In this document: positions 7,254 to 15,320 of the stretch, piece after piece
Layout: every line of letters starts with the position of its first letter
Position numbering within the stretch: position 1 is the stretch's first letter
Assembly (NCBI GenBank): GCA_002387735.1
Contig: DGKJ01000032.1
Span: 1-23,638, forward strand
Source: Bacteriovoracaceae bacterium UBA4573
Lineage (GTDB): Bacteria > Bdellovibrionota > UBA1018 > UBA923
Length of the DNA stretch: 23,638 bases
Direction: 5' to 3'
Position numbers and translations under genes: made by a program
The notes under the pieces: model-generated
Database searches by the model: none
What the model was told of the DNA's origin: nothing
Seen by the model: the letters and a program-made list of their open reading frames with translations, nothing else

Positions 7254-9251
7254 GTGAAAACACGACTCTTACATTCACTTTTAGTGGTTGGAATCGTATT
7301 GCTCCAAGGTTGTGCTGGTTCGCCACCAAAGGGCGAAAAAGAGTCGAGCGATGAGGTACTCGCCATTGCTCGAGACGAAAACACCCCCGACGCTCGAGAA
7401 TACCAAAAAATAGATTCGCTTTACCGCGCAAGGGATTACGATGGCGTGCTCAGTAAAAGTGCGGGGTTTGCCAAAAACCACTCAAAGTCGCCATTTTTGG
7501 ATATGGTTTACAATTTGCGCGGCCTGGCACTGCTCGGGCAGAAACAATATCAAAATGCGATTTCGGTATTTAAAAAGGTTCTCAACACCACTGAACGTAC
7601 CGAGCTTCGCAATATGGCGCAGTACAACTTAGCATTTTCTTACTTTGAACTCGGGCAAGTGGATCTAGCGGCAAACGCGCTAGACACCACCAAAGCCGCC
7701 AGCCTCGATTACGATAACCAAACTAAGTTTTATATTTTAAGAGCAAAGGTTTCGCGCCTGAAACAAGACAACGGCGCAGCAGCCCGCGACATATTAAACG
7801 CTATCGAAGCTGGGCGAAATGCCGAAAAACAGGCAGCTGCCTTTGAACCAATGATCGCGTTTTTCGACGATGTGGTCGAGCCACTACAAAACGCTGTGAT
7901 ACTCGAACGTCTTTATTCCGACTTTGAAAATAGCCCAGTCGCCGATCGCCTTCTTTATAAACTCGGTCAAACATACTTTTCGCAAGGGGCCCGTGACCGC
8001 GCAAAACCTTACTTCGAAAACATTGTCTCGAAATTCCCTAATAGTCGCTATGGAACACAGGCTCAAGATTACTTAAGAAAACTCGATTTTCAGGGTGCTG
8101 TTGATCCAAAACGTATTGGTGTTTTACTTCCTTTGTCGGGCCGATTTGCAAAGTATGGACAAAGCGCTCTACAGGGAATCGAGCTCGCTCTCGATATATT
8201 CCGCAGAGACATTCCCGCATCAAAGAAACTCACGCTGGTAGTTATGGACGACGAAGGCGATGTGGATCGCGCGCTCGCTGCGATGGATGATTTCTTTTAT
8301 AAACACCAAGTAGCAGTGGTAATTGGTCCCATGGTTTCTCGCCTCGGAGACCCTGTTGGCAAGAAAGCGCAAGAGTTGGGCATGCCATTGATTTCGCTCA
8401 CTCAAAAAGAGTCGGCTGGCGGTGATTACGTTTTCAACGTGGCGCTAACTCCCGAAATGCAGGTCAAAGCGATTGCCGCTTATGCTACCGAAAAACTTAA
8501 CCTAAAACGCTTTGCCATTATGGCGCCGAACTCCAAGTTCGGGTCCGAATATGCCCGCACCTTTTGGGATGAACTCGAAGCAAGAAACGCCGTAGTGCGT
8601 GGTTATGAAACTTATCCTGATGGCGAAACGGACTATCGACGCTTCGTGGATCGAATCGTTGGGCTCGGGGAAAATGAAGCTCGGGCCCGCGAAATCGAGG
8701 AACTGAATATACTAAAAGAAGCCGTTCCAATTAAAACGCGCTCCAAGAAACTCGACCGAATGTTTTCGCTTAAACCGATCGTCGATTTCGAAGCCGTTTT
8801 CATTCCGGACGAACCCAAGGCATTGGGGCAGATTTTGCCTACCTTCGCTTATCGAGATGTAGAAAACATCGTCTTTTTAGGAATCAATACCTGGAACAGC
8901 GCAGAACTAATTTCGCGGGCTGGCCAGTTCGCCGAGAATGCGGTGTTTGTGGACGGATTTTATCCTGGCTCGCAAAAAACTCTCGCCCGCGAATTTATTG
9001 AGGATTTCCGGAGAACATTCAACAATGAGCCCGGTTTACTTGAAGCACTAGCCTTCGATGCAGGGCGAATCGCCGCTCAACTGTTGCGAGTTTCAATGGT
9101 GCCAAGCCGTAAAGAAATGCGCGACCGAATCATGTCACTACGAAATTTTGACGGCGTCTCGGGAAGCATATCCTACCGTTCCGGGCGCCTTTCGAAGGAC
9201 CTTCACATTCTTACGGTTAAGTCCGGGCGAATTGAAGAAGTTGCCCAGTAA
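7254..9251 (+). CDS. LppC/LpoA-like lipoprotein: TPR domain plus periplasmic-binding-protein fold
   Basis: 665 residues starting with GTG at 7254; the next in-frame ATG would remove the signal peptide, so GTG is preferred. Residues 1-20 form a lipoprotein signal ending in lipobox LQGC, with Cys20 as the lipidated residue and Ala at +2, which by the E. coli rule would favour outer-membrane sorting. Residues about 50-280 are helical repeats (YNLRGLALLGQKQYQNAISVFKKVL, YKLGQTYFSQGARDRAKPYFENI), that is, TPR-like. From about residue 285 a type I periplasmic-binding fold begins (RIGVLLPLSGRFAKYGQSAL) and runs to the end. This order matches E. coli LpoA, the outer-membrane activator of penicillin-binding protein 1a, but the family is broad and a peptidoglycan role is inferred. 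It follows dnaJ by 63 bp with no clear terminator between. Confidence 0.8.
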   Translation: MKTRLLHSLLVVGIVLLQGCAGSPPKGEKESSDEVLAIARDENTPDAREYQKIDSLYRARDYDGVLSKSAGFAKNHSKSPFLDMVYNLRGLALLGQKQYQNAISVFKKVLNTTERTELRNMAQYNLAFSYFELGQVDLAANALDTTKAASLDYDNQTKFYILRAKVSRLKQDNGAAARDILNAIEAGRNAEKQAAAFEPMIAFFDDVVEPLQNAVILERLYSDFENSPVADRLLYKLGQTYFSQGARDRAKPYFENIVSKFPNSRYGTQAQDYLRKLDFQGAVDPKRIGVLLPLSGRFAKYGQSALQGIELALDIFRRDIPASKKLTLVVMDDEGDVDRALAAMDDFFYKHQVAVVIGPMVSRLGDPVGKKAQELGMPLISLTQKESAGGDYVFNVALTPEMQVKAIAAYATEKLNLKRFAIMAPNSKFGSEYARTFWDELEARNAVVRGYETYPDGETDYRRFVDRIVGLGENEARAREIEELNILKEAVPIKTRSKKLDRMFSLKPIVDFEAVFIPDEPKALGQILPTFAYRDVENIVFLGINTWNSAELISRAGQFAENAVFVDGFYPGSQKTLAREFIEDFRRTFNNEPGLLEALAFDAGRIAAQLLRVSMVPSRKEMRDRIMSLRNFDGVSGSISYRSGRLSKDLHILTVKSGRIEEVAQ

Positions 9252-9333
9252 CGCGCACCACCCGTTTGCTCTTCCGACACCCACTCCACTATACTGATAT
9301 CTAAGGGGCAAAGTGTTTTTTGGCCTCTGGCGC

Positions 9334-9347
9334 GGCACATGAGGTGC
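9334..9347 (+). promoter_or_regulatory. Candidate sigma54 (RpoN) promoter of fliD operon
   Basis: GGCAC (9334-9338) and GTGC (9344-9347) give exact GG-N10-GC spacing and a near match to TGGCAC-N5-TTGC. The predicted start, about 12 bases downstream near 9359, leaves the AGGAGG ribosome-binding site at 9365-9370 on the transcript. Sigma54 control of mid-class flagellar genes is common in Gram-negatives. Confidence 0.5.
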
Positions 9348-9381
9348 TGGCGTACGCCATTATCAGGAGGATCGGCTGAGC

Positions 9382-10752
9382 GTGGAGATTTCTAACCCGC
9401 TTGGAAATGGGAAGTTCAAGCAAGTAGTACGCGAGCTCGTCAACGCGGAGCGCGAACCTATTCGCCAGCTCGAAGCGCGTAAGGCGAAGGAAAACGAACG
9501 TCTTAAACTATTTCAAGAATTCCTCGGAAAAATGCGCAAGCTGCCTGAAGTTTACAAAGAACTCGACAGCTTTCGAAAATTTCGTGAATTAAAAGCCGAA
9601 TGGCCTGCTAAAGACCAGTTAGATGTATTGATCGACAAAGATATCGCCGAAACAGGCGAGTACCAAATTGAAGTCACGCAACTCGCCGGTCGACACTCGA
9701 TGATTTCTAACGGTTATGAAGATCCGACCGATGAAATAGGAATCGGCTATTTCACCTACGATCTACCGAGCGGTGAAACCAAAAGCGTGTGGGTCGGCCC
9801 CGGGAATAACACCCTGCAAGGCCTAGTTCGGGCTATTAACGACGAACGAAAACTGGGCGTTCAAGCGTCACTAGTTAACGACGGTTCCGATAGCGGAACC
9901 CCTTGGCGCGTAGTAATCGCCGGAAAAAAAGCCGGCGTCGATCAGGACATAGTTTATCCGGATTTTTACTTCCTCGATGGTGATTTTCGCTTCTATGCAG
10001 ACGACGAACGCCAGGCGCAAAACGCGATTATCAAATTTAATGGTTTTGAAATCATGAGCCAGGGCAACAAATTCGAATTGTTGCCCGGAGTAACTCTAGA
10101 TCTCAAACAAGCCAAGGAAGATTATGAATTTACTCTAAGTATCGGTGAAGACATTGCAAAGATCGCGGCTAAAGTGCGAGCTCTGGTTGATTCCATAAAT
10201 GCGGTACTAGATTTCGTTGTGGCTCAGAATAAACTCACCGCCGAATCGGACACTAGCCGCACGCTTGGTGGCGACACCACGCTCTTTACTGTACAGTCGC
10301 GGATTCAGACGTGGGTATTTGAATATTTTAATGTCGATTACGACGATGAAGATGCCTATATGCGACTTGGAGACATCGGAATTACCTTTCAAAAGGAAGG
10401 TAATTTAAAATTCGATGAAGACAAATTTAAAAAAGTACTCGCCGACAATTTTGATTATGTCGCGGAACTCTTCGCTGGCGAAGGTAATTTCATCGAACAA
10501 GTAAAAGAAATGACTCAAAGCTTTCTCGCTCCCGGCATCGGTGTACTTGGTTCCCGTGAGGCTGGTATTCGAGATCGAATTCGCCGCATTGATCAAGATA
10601 TTGCACGAAAAGAAATGCACATAGCTCGTAAGGAACAACAATTAAAGAGACAATTTTCCCAGCTAGAAGGCCTGGTAAATTCTATGCAGGGGCAACAAGG
10701 ATTCTTGCAACAAGCTTTTGGAAACGCCAGCGCGGCAATGGCCGGTGGTTAA
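9382..10752 (+). CDS. fliD: Flagellar filament cap protein FliD (hook-associated protein 2)
   Basis: 456 residues. The N-terminal segment KQVVRELVNAEREPIRQLEARKA is the FliD_N helix. The C-terminal part contains the usual FliD_C blocks (IAKIAAKVRALVDSINAVL, LGDIGITFQKEGNLKFDED, and a terminal coiled coil with RIDQDIARKEMHI). The product caps the filament tip and folds exported flagellin. GTG at 9382 is chosen, 11 bases after AGGAGG; no ATG lies upstream before an in-frame stop at 9340-9342, though CTG at 9376 is possible. The usual SGLD motif of the extreme N-terminus is missing or replaced by NPLGNGKFK, so the D0 arm looks short. Followed at 15 bp by fliS. Confidence 0.9.
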   Translation: MEISNPLGNGKFKQVVRELVNAEREPIRQLEARKAKENERLKLFQEFLGKMRKLPEVYKELDSFRKFRELKAEWPAKDQLDVLIDKDIAETGEYQIEVTQLAGRHSMISNGYEDPTDEIGIGYFTYDLPSGETKSVWVGPGNNTLQGLVRAINDERKLGVQASLVNDGSDSGTPWRVVIAGKKAGVDQDIVYPDFYFLDGDFRFYADDERQAQNAIIKFNGFEIMSQGNKFELLPGVTLDLKQAKEDYEFTLSIGEDIAKIAAKVRALVDSINAVLDFVVAQNKLTAESDTSRTLGGDTTLFTVQSRIQTWVFEYFNVDYDDEDAYMRLGDIGITFQKEGNLKFDEDKFKKVLADNFDYVAELFAGEGNFIEQVKEMTQSFLAPGIGVLGSREAGIRDRIRRIDQDIARKEMHIARKEQQLKRQFSQLEGLVNSMQGQQGFLQQAFGNASAAMAGG

Positions 10753-10767
10753 CAGGGAGACCGAACG

Positions 10768-11160
10768 ATGAGTAACAATTATGGGGTTAATAAGTACAAA
10801 CAAACCTCAGTAACGACTGCAAGTCGCGGGCAAGTACTGCTCATGCTCTACGAGGGCGCTATTCGCTTTACCAAGCTCGCAATCGAAGGCGTAAAAAAGA
10901 ATGACCGTGTTCAGAAGGGCACCTACATAGTTAAGGTGCAGGACATTGTGAACGAACTTTCGCTTTCGCTCAATCACGAAGTGGGCGGCGACATCAGTAA
11001 AGAGCTCGATCGACTATACAATTACATAATTGAGCAACTTACTGAGGCCAATGTCAAAAATGATGCGAAACCCCTTGAAGTTATCTTGAAGCTTCTGGAA
11101 ACTCTACATGACGGCTGGAAAGTGGCTGTCGACCAGTACAGTAAAACTGAGGAGAAGTGA
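10768..11160 (+). CDS. fliS: Flagellin export chaperone FliS
   Basis: 130 residues, the normal size. It shows the FliS pattern YKQTSVTTASRGQVLLMLYEGAIRFTKLAI near the N-terminus and the helical core through DIVNELSLSLNHEVGGDISKELDRLYNYI to LLETLHDGWKVAVDQY. FliS binds the disordered C-terminus of flagellin in the cytoplasm, prevents premature polymerisation, and hands it to the export gate. Ribosome-binding site AGGGAGA lies just before the ATG. Part of fliD-fliS-fliT-like, consistent with most flagellated bacteria. Confidence 0.95.
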   Translation: MSNNYGVNKYKQTSVTTASRGQVLLMLYEGAIRFTKLAIEGVKKNDRVQKGTYIVKVQDIVNELSLSLNHEVGGDISKELDRLYNYIIEQLTEANVKNDAKPLEVILKLLETLHDGWKVAVDQYSKTEEK

Positions 11161-11161
11161 C

Positions 11162-11623
11162 ATGGAAGTCCTTATCGAAATTTTAGAGCGTAAGAATCTC
11201 TGTTTGCGAAATTTTCATCGACTTTGCGAGGCATTTTTAGAGGAAATATCGAAAGGAAAAGCCGATTCTCTCGAAGAATTTCAGAGAAAACGCCAAAGTT
11301 TGGTAAACGTATTGGAAGATTTGGAACAAGAGAGCAATAAAATTCTCGGAGGTTACAATTCCAACCCCGAACTTTTCGAGTCTATGCTCAGCTCCCAAGC
11401 ACGGGAACAAATTTCCCACCTCATAAAAACCAAAGACTCTATCATCAAGGCCATCGTAGATCTCGATCTGCAAATTTTGACGCACATTGATCAATTGAAA
11501 AATGAAACAATTCAGAAACTTAACTCCCTTCAAAGCAGCAGGCGCACACTTACCGCGTACCGATCACCCCTCGAAAAGGTAGAACAGGCCGAAAACTCTG
11601 GAATTATTGATAAAGAAGCCTAA
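11162..11623 (+). CDS. Small helical protein in the fliT position; possible flagellar chaperone
   Basis: 153 residues from ATG at 11162, one base after the fliS stop, with GAGGAG inside the fliS 3' end serving as its ribosome-binding site; this argues for translational coupling. An upstream in-frame start (11108) would overlap fliS and has no such site. The sequence is almost entirely helical and charged, with LEEFQRKRQSLVNVLEDLEQ and LIKTKDSIIKAIVDLDLQILTH, resembling the FliT/FlgN class of export chaperones in size and heptad pattern. I see no decisive family motif, so the chaperone call rests on position after fliD-fliS plus overall character. It is the last gene of this transcript; a new promoter follows. 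Confidence 0.6.
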   Translation: MEVLIEILERKNLCLRNFHRLCEAFLEEISKGKADSLEEFQRKRQSLVNVLEDLEQESNKILGGYNSNPELFESMLSSQAREQISHLIKTKDSIIKAIVDLDLQILTHIDQLKNETIQKLNSLQSSRRTLTAYRSPLEKVEQAENSGIIDKEA

Positions 11624-11643
11624 ACACGAGTTTACCTGTCAAC

Positions 11644-11671
11644 TTGACCTGAGTCCCAAACCCCATATAAT
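11644..11671 (+). promoter_or_regulatory. Sigma70-type promoter of the TPR/GT9 cassette
   Basis: TTGACC (11644-11649), 16-bp spacer, perfect TATAAT (11666-11671). The predicted start site is near 11678. This is the best housekeeping promoter in the window. Confidence 0.7.
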
Positions 11672-11678
11672 ATTAAGG

Positions 11679-11704
11679 TGTTCAAATTAGGATTTATTTG
11701 AACA
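11679..11704. promoter_or_regulatory. Perfect 9+9 bp inverted repeat at the predicted transcription start
   Basis: TGTTCAAAT (11679-11687) and ATTTGAACA (11696-11704) are exact reverse complements around the 8-bp spacer TAGGATTT. The dyad begins about 8 bp after TATAAT, so it covers the initiation region, where a repressor would block the promoter; as RNA it would be an A/U-rich 5' hairpin. No T-run follows, so it is not a terminator. Confidence 0.6.
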
Positions 11705-11745
11705 TTTGCTCTCAAAATTGAATCGGCCTTCGATGGAGGATAAGG

Positions 11746-12975
11746 ATGTCCACAGAAATCGAACGCATCAAAAAGCTCGTTCGCGAAGATCTCGTAGTCG
11801 ACGCAGTTGAACTACCCGCTAATCATAAGAAAAAAAGCCATATCGTCGACGATATTGAAGACGTTTTAAATAAGTTCGACGACGACATGGACTATGCGCA
11901 CTTTATCGTTCGCGTCAAACGTTCGACCGGATCAATATCTAAGTTATTAGATGCTCCAGCCAAGACAACCTTGTCCGAGGGCGACCCTGCGAGTGGGGGG
12001 GAGACGGTTACCGACTTTAATTCACTGGTAGATCAAACGTTAAGCAGTCCGGTGGAGAAACATCAATTACCCACAGACCGCGATCCCGAAAAAGATCCCG
12101 AATTTTTATTGGCTAACGCTCGGCTACTTGAGGAATCTGGCGACTATGCTCTTGCGCGAAATATTTATTCCGCACTCTTAAAAATAGGCGCAAAACTTGC
12201 GGAAGCTCACGCGGGCCTCGCTAGTACATTCGAAAAGGAAGGTCTTTTCGAACAATCGATTCGTCACTATCGCGAGGCAATTGCCTACGCATCTGAACTT
12301 TCGTTCTATCAGTCGCTTGCGGCGCTTCAAATTCGCACGGGTGATGACAAAGAAGCCGCGAAAACACTCATACACGCCCTGGGTCTTGGCAACATCGACG
12401 AGGCCACGCGCTTTGAACTGCATAAATCACTTGGAAACTGTTTCACTAGGTCGGGCGACTACGGCAAAGCAGAGCACCACTACGCTCGTGCCTATGAATA
12501 CCAACCAAAGTCCGACACTTTGCAGGTAAACGTAGGCAGCCTCGCACTCCAGAAAAATGATATCTCGGCCGCGCTTGAACACTTTCAAAAAGCCATCGAA
12601 CTTAACCCCAACAACGATAAGGCCATTTGCGGTGTTGGTATGGTGCATTTGAGTAATGGGGACATTGAACGGGCCTATGATTATTTTCTCGCCGCCGTTA
12701 GGAGCCAGCCAAGCAACATTACCGCGCTATTCAACCTCGCAAAATGTGCTCTAGATCTTCGGAAATACAGTGATGCAGCGGAAGCCTTAGAAAACTATAT
12801 GAAAAATTCCGCACCCAACGTCGGAATTCTTTTTAGTTATGCTGGCATTTTGTTCCACAAAGGCGACATAGCCAACGCCTCAAAGGAAGTTGAACGAATA
12901 CTAAAAATCAACGCTAGTCACGCCGGAGCTATTGAGCTTCGTGACATTATCGCGCGCAGGAATAAAAATGAATAA
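11746..12975 (+). CDS. Tetratricopeptide repeat protein
   Basis: 409 residues; ATG preceded by GGAGG (11734-11738). The first 110 or so residues are charged and probably disordered. From about residue 115 the chain is a run of roughly eight TPR units, for example AEAHAGLASTFEKEGLFEQ, YQPKSDTLQVNVGSLALQ and LNPNNDKAICGVGMVHLSNG, each with the usual small/large hydrophobic alternation and the Pro near the repeat end. No signal peptide or membrane helix is present, so it is cytoplasmic. TPR proteins are scaffolds; the partner is unknown. Its stop overlaps the next micro-ORF (ATGAATAA), and the glycosyltransferase follows, so a scaffold for that enzyme or its acceptor protein is a reasonable inference only. 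Confidence 0.85.
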   Translation: MSTEIERIKKLVREDLVVDAVELPANHKKKSHIVDDIEDVLNKFDDDMDYAHFIVRVKRSTGSISKLLDAPAKTTLSEGDPASGGETVTDFNSLVDQTLSSPVEKHQLPTDRDPEKDPEFLLANARLLEESGDYALARNIYSALLKIGAKLAEAHAGLASTFEKEGLFEQSIRHYREAIAYASELSFYQSLAALQIRTGDDKEAAKTLIHALGLGNIDEATRFELHKSLGNCFTRSGDYGKAEHHYARAYEYQPKSDTLQVNVGSLALQKNDISAALEHFQKAIELNPNNDKAICGVGMVHLSNGDIERAYDYFLAAVRSQPSNITALFNLAKCALDLRKYSDAAEALENYMKNSAPNVGILFSYAGILFHKGDIANASKEVERILKINASHAGAIELRDIIARRNKNE

Positions 12976-13081
12976 GAACGACAACTCAAAAAAAGAACTC
13001 GAAGAAATGCTAACGTCGATCGATAAAACGTTACTCCTCAAACTACTCGACGCATTGATCGAGGAGCAAAACTCGAAATGA
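12968..13081 (+). CDS. 37-residue micro-ORF coupled to TPR and GT9 genes
   Basis: ATG at 12968 overlaps the TPR gene stop by 8 bp (ATGAATAA) and its TGA stop overlaps the glycosyltransferase ATG (ATGA, 13078-13081), so it is fitted between two genes with no free bases. The peptide starts MNKNDNSKKELEEML, continues with LLLKLLDAL and ends EEQNSK: a charged N-terminus followed by one amphipathic helix, soluble in character. A GAGGAG inside its 3' end (13061-13066) is the ribosome-binding site of the next gene. It could be a real small protein or merely a coupling device. I recognise no family. Confidence 0.55.
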   Translation: MNKNDNSKKELEEMLTSIDKTLLLKLLDALIEEQNSK

Positions 13082-14724
13082 AAAAAATCTTAATAATTCA
13101 GCTGGCGAGATTCGGGGACATTTTGCAAACCCTGCCGTCTATTCAAGGCCTTAAATCCAAATATCCTGAATGTGAAATTACTTTGCTGGTTAGGTCTACC
13201 TTTCGAGACGCCGCCCTTCTTAGTCCATTCGTAGATCACTTGATAGAATTTCCCACGAGGGAAATCCTGGGACCCTATTTTTCCGAACCGAGTGACGATA
13301 ACAAAGCAGTCACGCTGGCGCATTTAATTCGTTTTCTTGCCAACGATTTCATGCGGCAAAAATACGATCTTTGCCTCAATCTAACTTTTTCAAAATCAAG
13401 TTCATTGCTCACCCAAATGATTACCGCTACTGAAAAACGAGGACTTCAAAGATCTCGCGACCACGAGGTAGCCGTAAAAGATCCGTGGAGCCAGTATTTT
13501 CTCGCCCAGGTTTCAAACCGAAATCTCAACATTCTTCATCTGAATGATCTATTCGCACGTATTTGTGGCGTGGAAGATTATTCATATCCTGTGCAATTGG
13601 GGGCTACCAGCATGCCTCGCGATGTCGAGGCGCCAGAGGCAAAAAAGAAATATCTCGGCATTCAGATCGGTGCGAGTGTTGCTGGAAAAACACTGGACGT
13701 TGCTACTTGGAAAACAATCTGCGAATACCTAAAAAAGAGCTTCGGTAGTCATACACTAGTTTTTTTCGGTTCATCGGACGAAAAACATAGCATTCACGCT
13801 ATTGCGCCAAATGAGTCTATTGTTTTAGCGGGTAAACTACGACTTCAGGAAAATGTACGCTGGATTAGGGCATGTGAACATATAGTAACCCCAGACACAG
13901 CGATGGTGCACCTCGCGTCGCTTGCAGGAACTAATGTAATAAACATTTCCCTTGGTGGTGTTCGCGCTCAAGAAACCGGACCGTACGGCGAAGGTCATTC
14001 AGTACTAATTCCTAAGAGCCCTAAATCTTCTGATTACGCAAAAGCGATACAGGCAATCATTGCGGGTGATGCGGTTGGAACTTCTTTTTTTCATTATAAA
14101 TCCACGCTGCGCAAAACTTCATTCGGAAGTGTTCGTTCGGAACTTCAGAACTTCAACTTTCAAATTGATGAAACTCGCAATTTTTTTGAACAAAGCTTCT
14201 ATCTTTTAGCTGAATTTCGGTGTGCTGGGAGAATTGACGACCTACCCATACCGGTACTTAGAGACTCCGCGCACGAGCCCGGATCTAACGCCAAGTCCCA
14301 GGTAGATCGACTGTTGCACGCATTTGACGCCATGTGTGCACTTAAGAAAATTGGAAAAATGGGTCAGCAGTTCGCGGTTGATCTAATTCTCCATTCTCGC
14401 GACAAGCGGTCTATGAAGAAATTAACTCGCGATTTAGAGGAACTCGATCGCCTCATGAACGAGCTTCATGGGTCGAGCGAGTACGTTCGGCCACTGATCG
14501 ATTGGGTTCGTGTGACTCGGGATTTCGTAGACTGCTCACAAAACGCCCAAGAGCGTTTATTCGAGCTGGCGGGGGCACAAGAAGGAGCCTATCGTGAACT
14601 CGAACAAAACGTCGACATTCTCGAACAGCTATTACAAACTGCAGTAAATGCAGCCACAAAAAGAGTCACGAAGACAAGTAAATCAACGCAGGTCGATACC
14701 AAGAGGGGACTAGATGCCGAGTAA
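13078..14724 (+). CDS. GT9-family glycosyltransferase (heptosyltransferase-like) with unassigned C-terminal domain
   Basis: 548 residues. The first 335 or so residues match the heptosyltransferase/GT9 plan: KILIIQLARFGDILQTLPSI at the N-terminus (the Asp in GD is the usual catalytic-region residue), a donor-domain start YLGIQIGASVAGKTLD, then VTPDTAMVHLASLAGT with Asp273 and His278, and a TGPYG loop near the end of the fold. The family transfers heptose or related sugars from nucleotide donors, normally in lipopolysaccharide core assembly. The last 200 or so residues (helical, charged, with VDRLLHAFDAMCALKKIGKMG and MKKLTRDLEELDRLMNEL) belong to no domain I recognise, so the protein is longer than ordinary heptosyltransferases (about 320-350). 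The fliD-fliS neighbourhood leaves flagellin or another surface protein as a possible acceptor. It overlaps the next gene by 11 bp. Confidence 0.8.
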   Translation: MKKILIIQLARFGDILQTLPSIQGLKSKYPECEITLLVRSTFRDAALLSPFVDHLIEFPTREILGPYFSEPSDDNKAVTLAHLIRFLANDFMRQKYDLCLNLTFSKSSSLLTQMITATEKRGLQRSRDHEVAVKDPWSQYFLAQVSNRNLNILHLNDLFARICGVEDYSYPVQLGATSMPRDVEAPEAKKKYLGIQIGASVAGKTLDVATWKTICEYLKKSFGSHTLVFFGSSDEKHSIHAIAPNESIVLAGKLRLQENVRWIRACEHIVTPDTAMVHLASLAGTNVINISLGGVRAQETGPYGEGHSVLIPKSPKSSDYAKAIQAIIAGDAVGTSFFHYKSTLRKTSFGSVRSELQNFNFQIDETRNFFEQSFYLLAEFRCAGRIDDLPIPVLRDSAHEPGSNAKSQVDRLLHAFDAMCALKKIGKMGQQFAVDLILHSRDKRSMKKLTRDLEELDRLMNELHGSSEYVRPLIDWVRVTRDFVDCSQNAQERLFELAGAQEGAYRELEQNVDILEQLLQTAVNAATKRVTKTSKSTQVDTKRGLDAE

Positions 14725-15319
14725 ACATTTTATAATGAATGGTGAGGAACGCGAGTTCCCTGTAGGTTCTGCACGATTTTCTGAATTTTTAAGCTCACTT
14801 AGCCAAGACCTCAAATCATCCGAACAAGTTATTTCCCTAATTCGCATTGACGGTCAGGAAATCAGTGATGAACAAGAGGGTTTTTTTCGAAATAAAACAA
14901 TGCAGGAAATTGGCCAAGTCGAGATTTTTACTTCAAGTCCAACTGAATTGGCGCATGAAACTCTTATCACGCTAGATCAATATATTGTTAAAGTGATCGA
15001 AACTCTGAATAAAGCTGCCGACGGGTATAAATCTAAAAACTATCTCGCTGCCGATGCCTTCTTTGTGCGAGCAATCGACTCGCTCGACCTTTTTGTTCAG
15101 ACTATCGGCGGAATAAAACTTGCTCTCCGAATTGGACTACACACCAAAATAGCAGTCGTTGAGGCGAGTCTCGTCAGTATCATGAACGACTTATTGACTG
15201 CTAAACGCGAAAATAATTACATCTATCTCGCCGAACTGCTGGAAAAAGACCTTGTCGAAAATTTGGGCGAATGGAAGCAGGATGTCTTTCCAATTCTAAA
15301 AAACTGGAAGGTATCTTGA
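14714..15319 (+). CDS. Conserved-context hypothetical protein, 201 residues
   Basis: ATG at 14714 overlaps the GT9 gene end by 11 bp, and only one base separates its stop from nadK, so it is co-translated with both. The N-terminal 75 residues look like a small alpha/beta unit (HFIMNGEEREFPVGSARFSEF, then VISLIRIDGQEIS). The remainder is helical (LDQYIVKVIETLNKAADGY, then LAADAFFVRAIDSLDLFVQT). No signal peptide or membrane span is visible. I recognise no family. The codon pattern looks like that of its neighbours, so recent transfer is not indicated. The operon position suggests a cytoplasmic partner of the GT9/TPR cassette. Confidence 0.75.
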   Translation: MPSKHFIMNGEEREFPVGSARFSEFLSSLSQDLKSSEQVISLIRIDGQEISDEQEGFFRNKTMQEIGQVEIFTSSPTELAHETLITLDQYIVKVIETLNKAADGYKSKNYLAADAFFVRAIDSLDLFVQTIGGIKLALRIGLHTKIAVVEASLVSIMNDLLTAKRENNYIYLAELLEKDLVENLGEWKQDVFPILKNWKVS

Positions 15320-15320
15320 T

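Noticed and set aside
12968..13081. Micro-ORF explained as a frameshifted end of the TPR gene
   Set aside because: The TPR protein ends with a complete final repeat and the micro-ORF has no TPR pattern, so a broken extension is unlikely.
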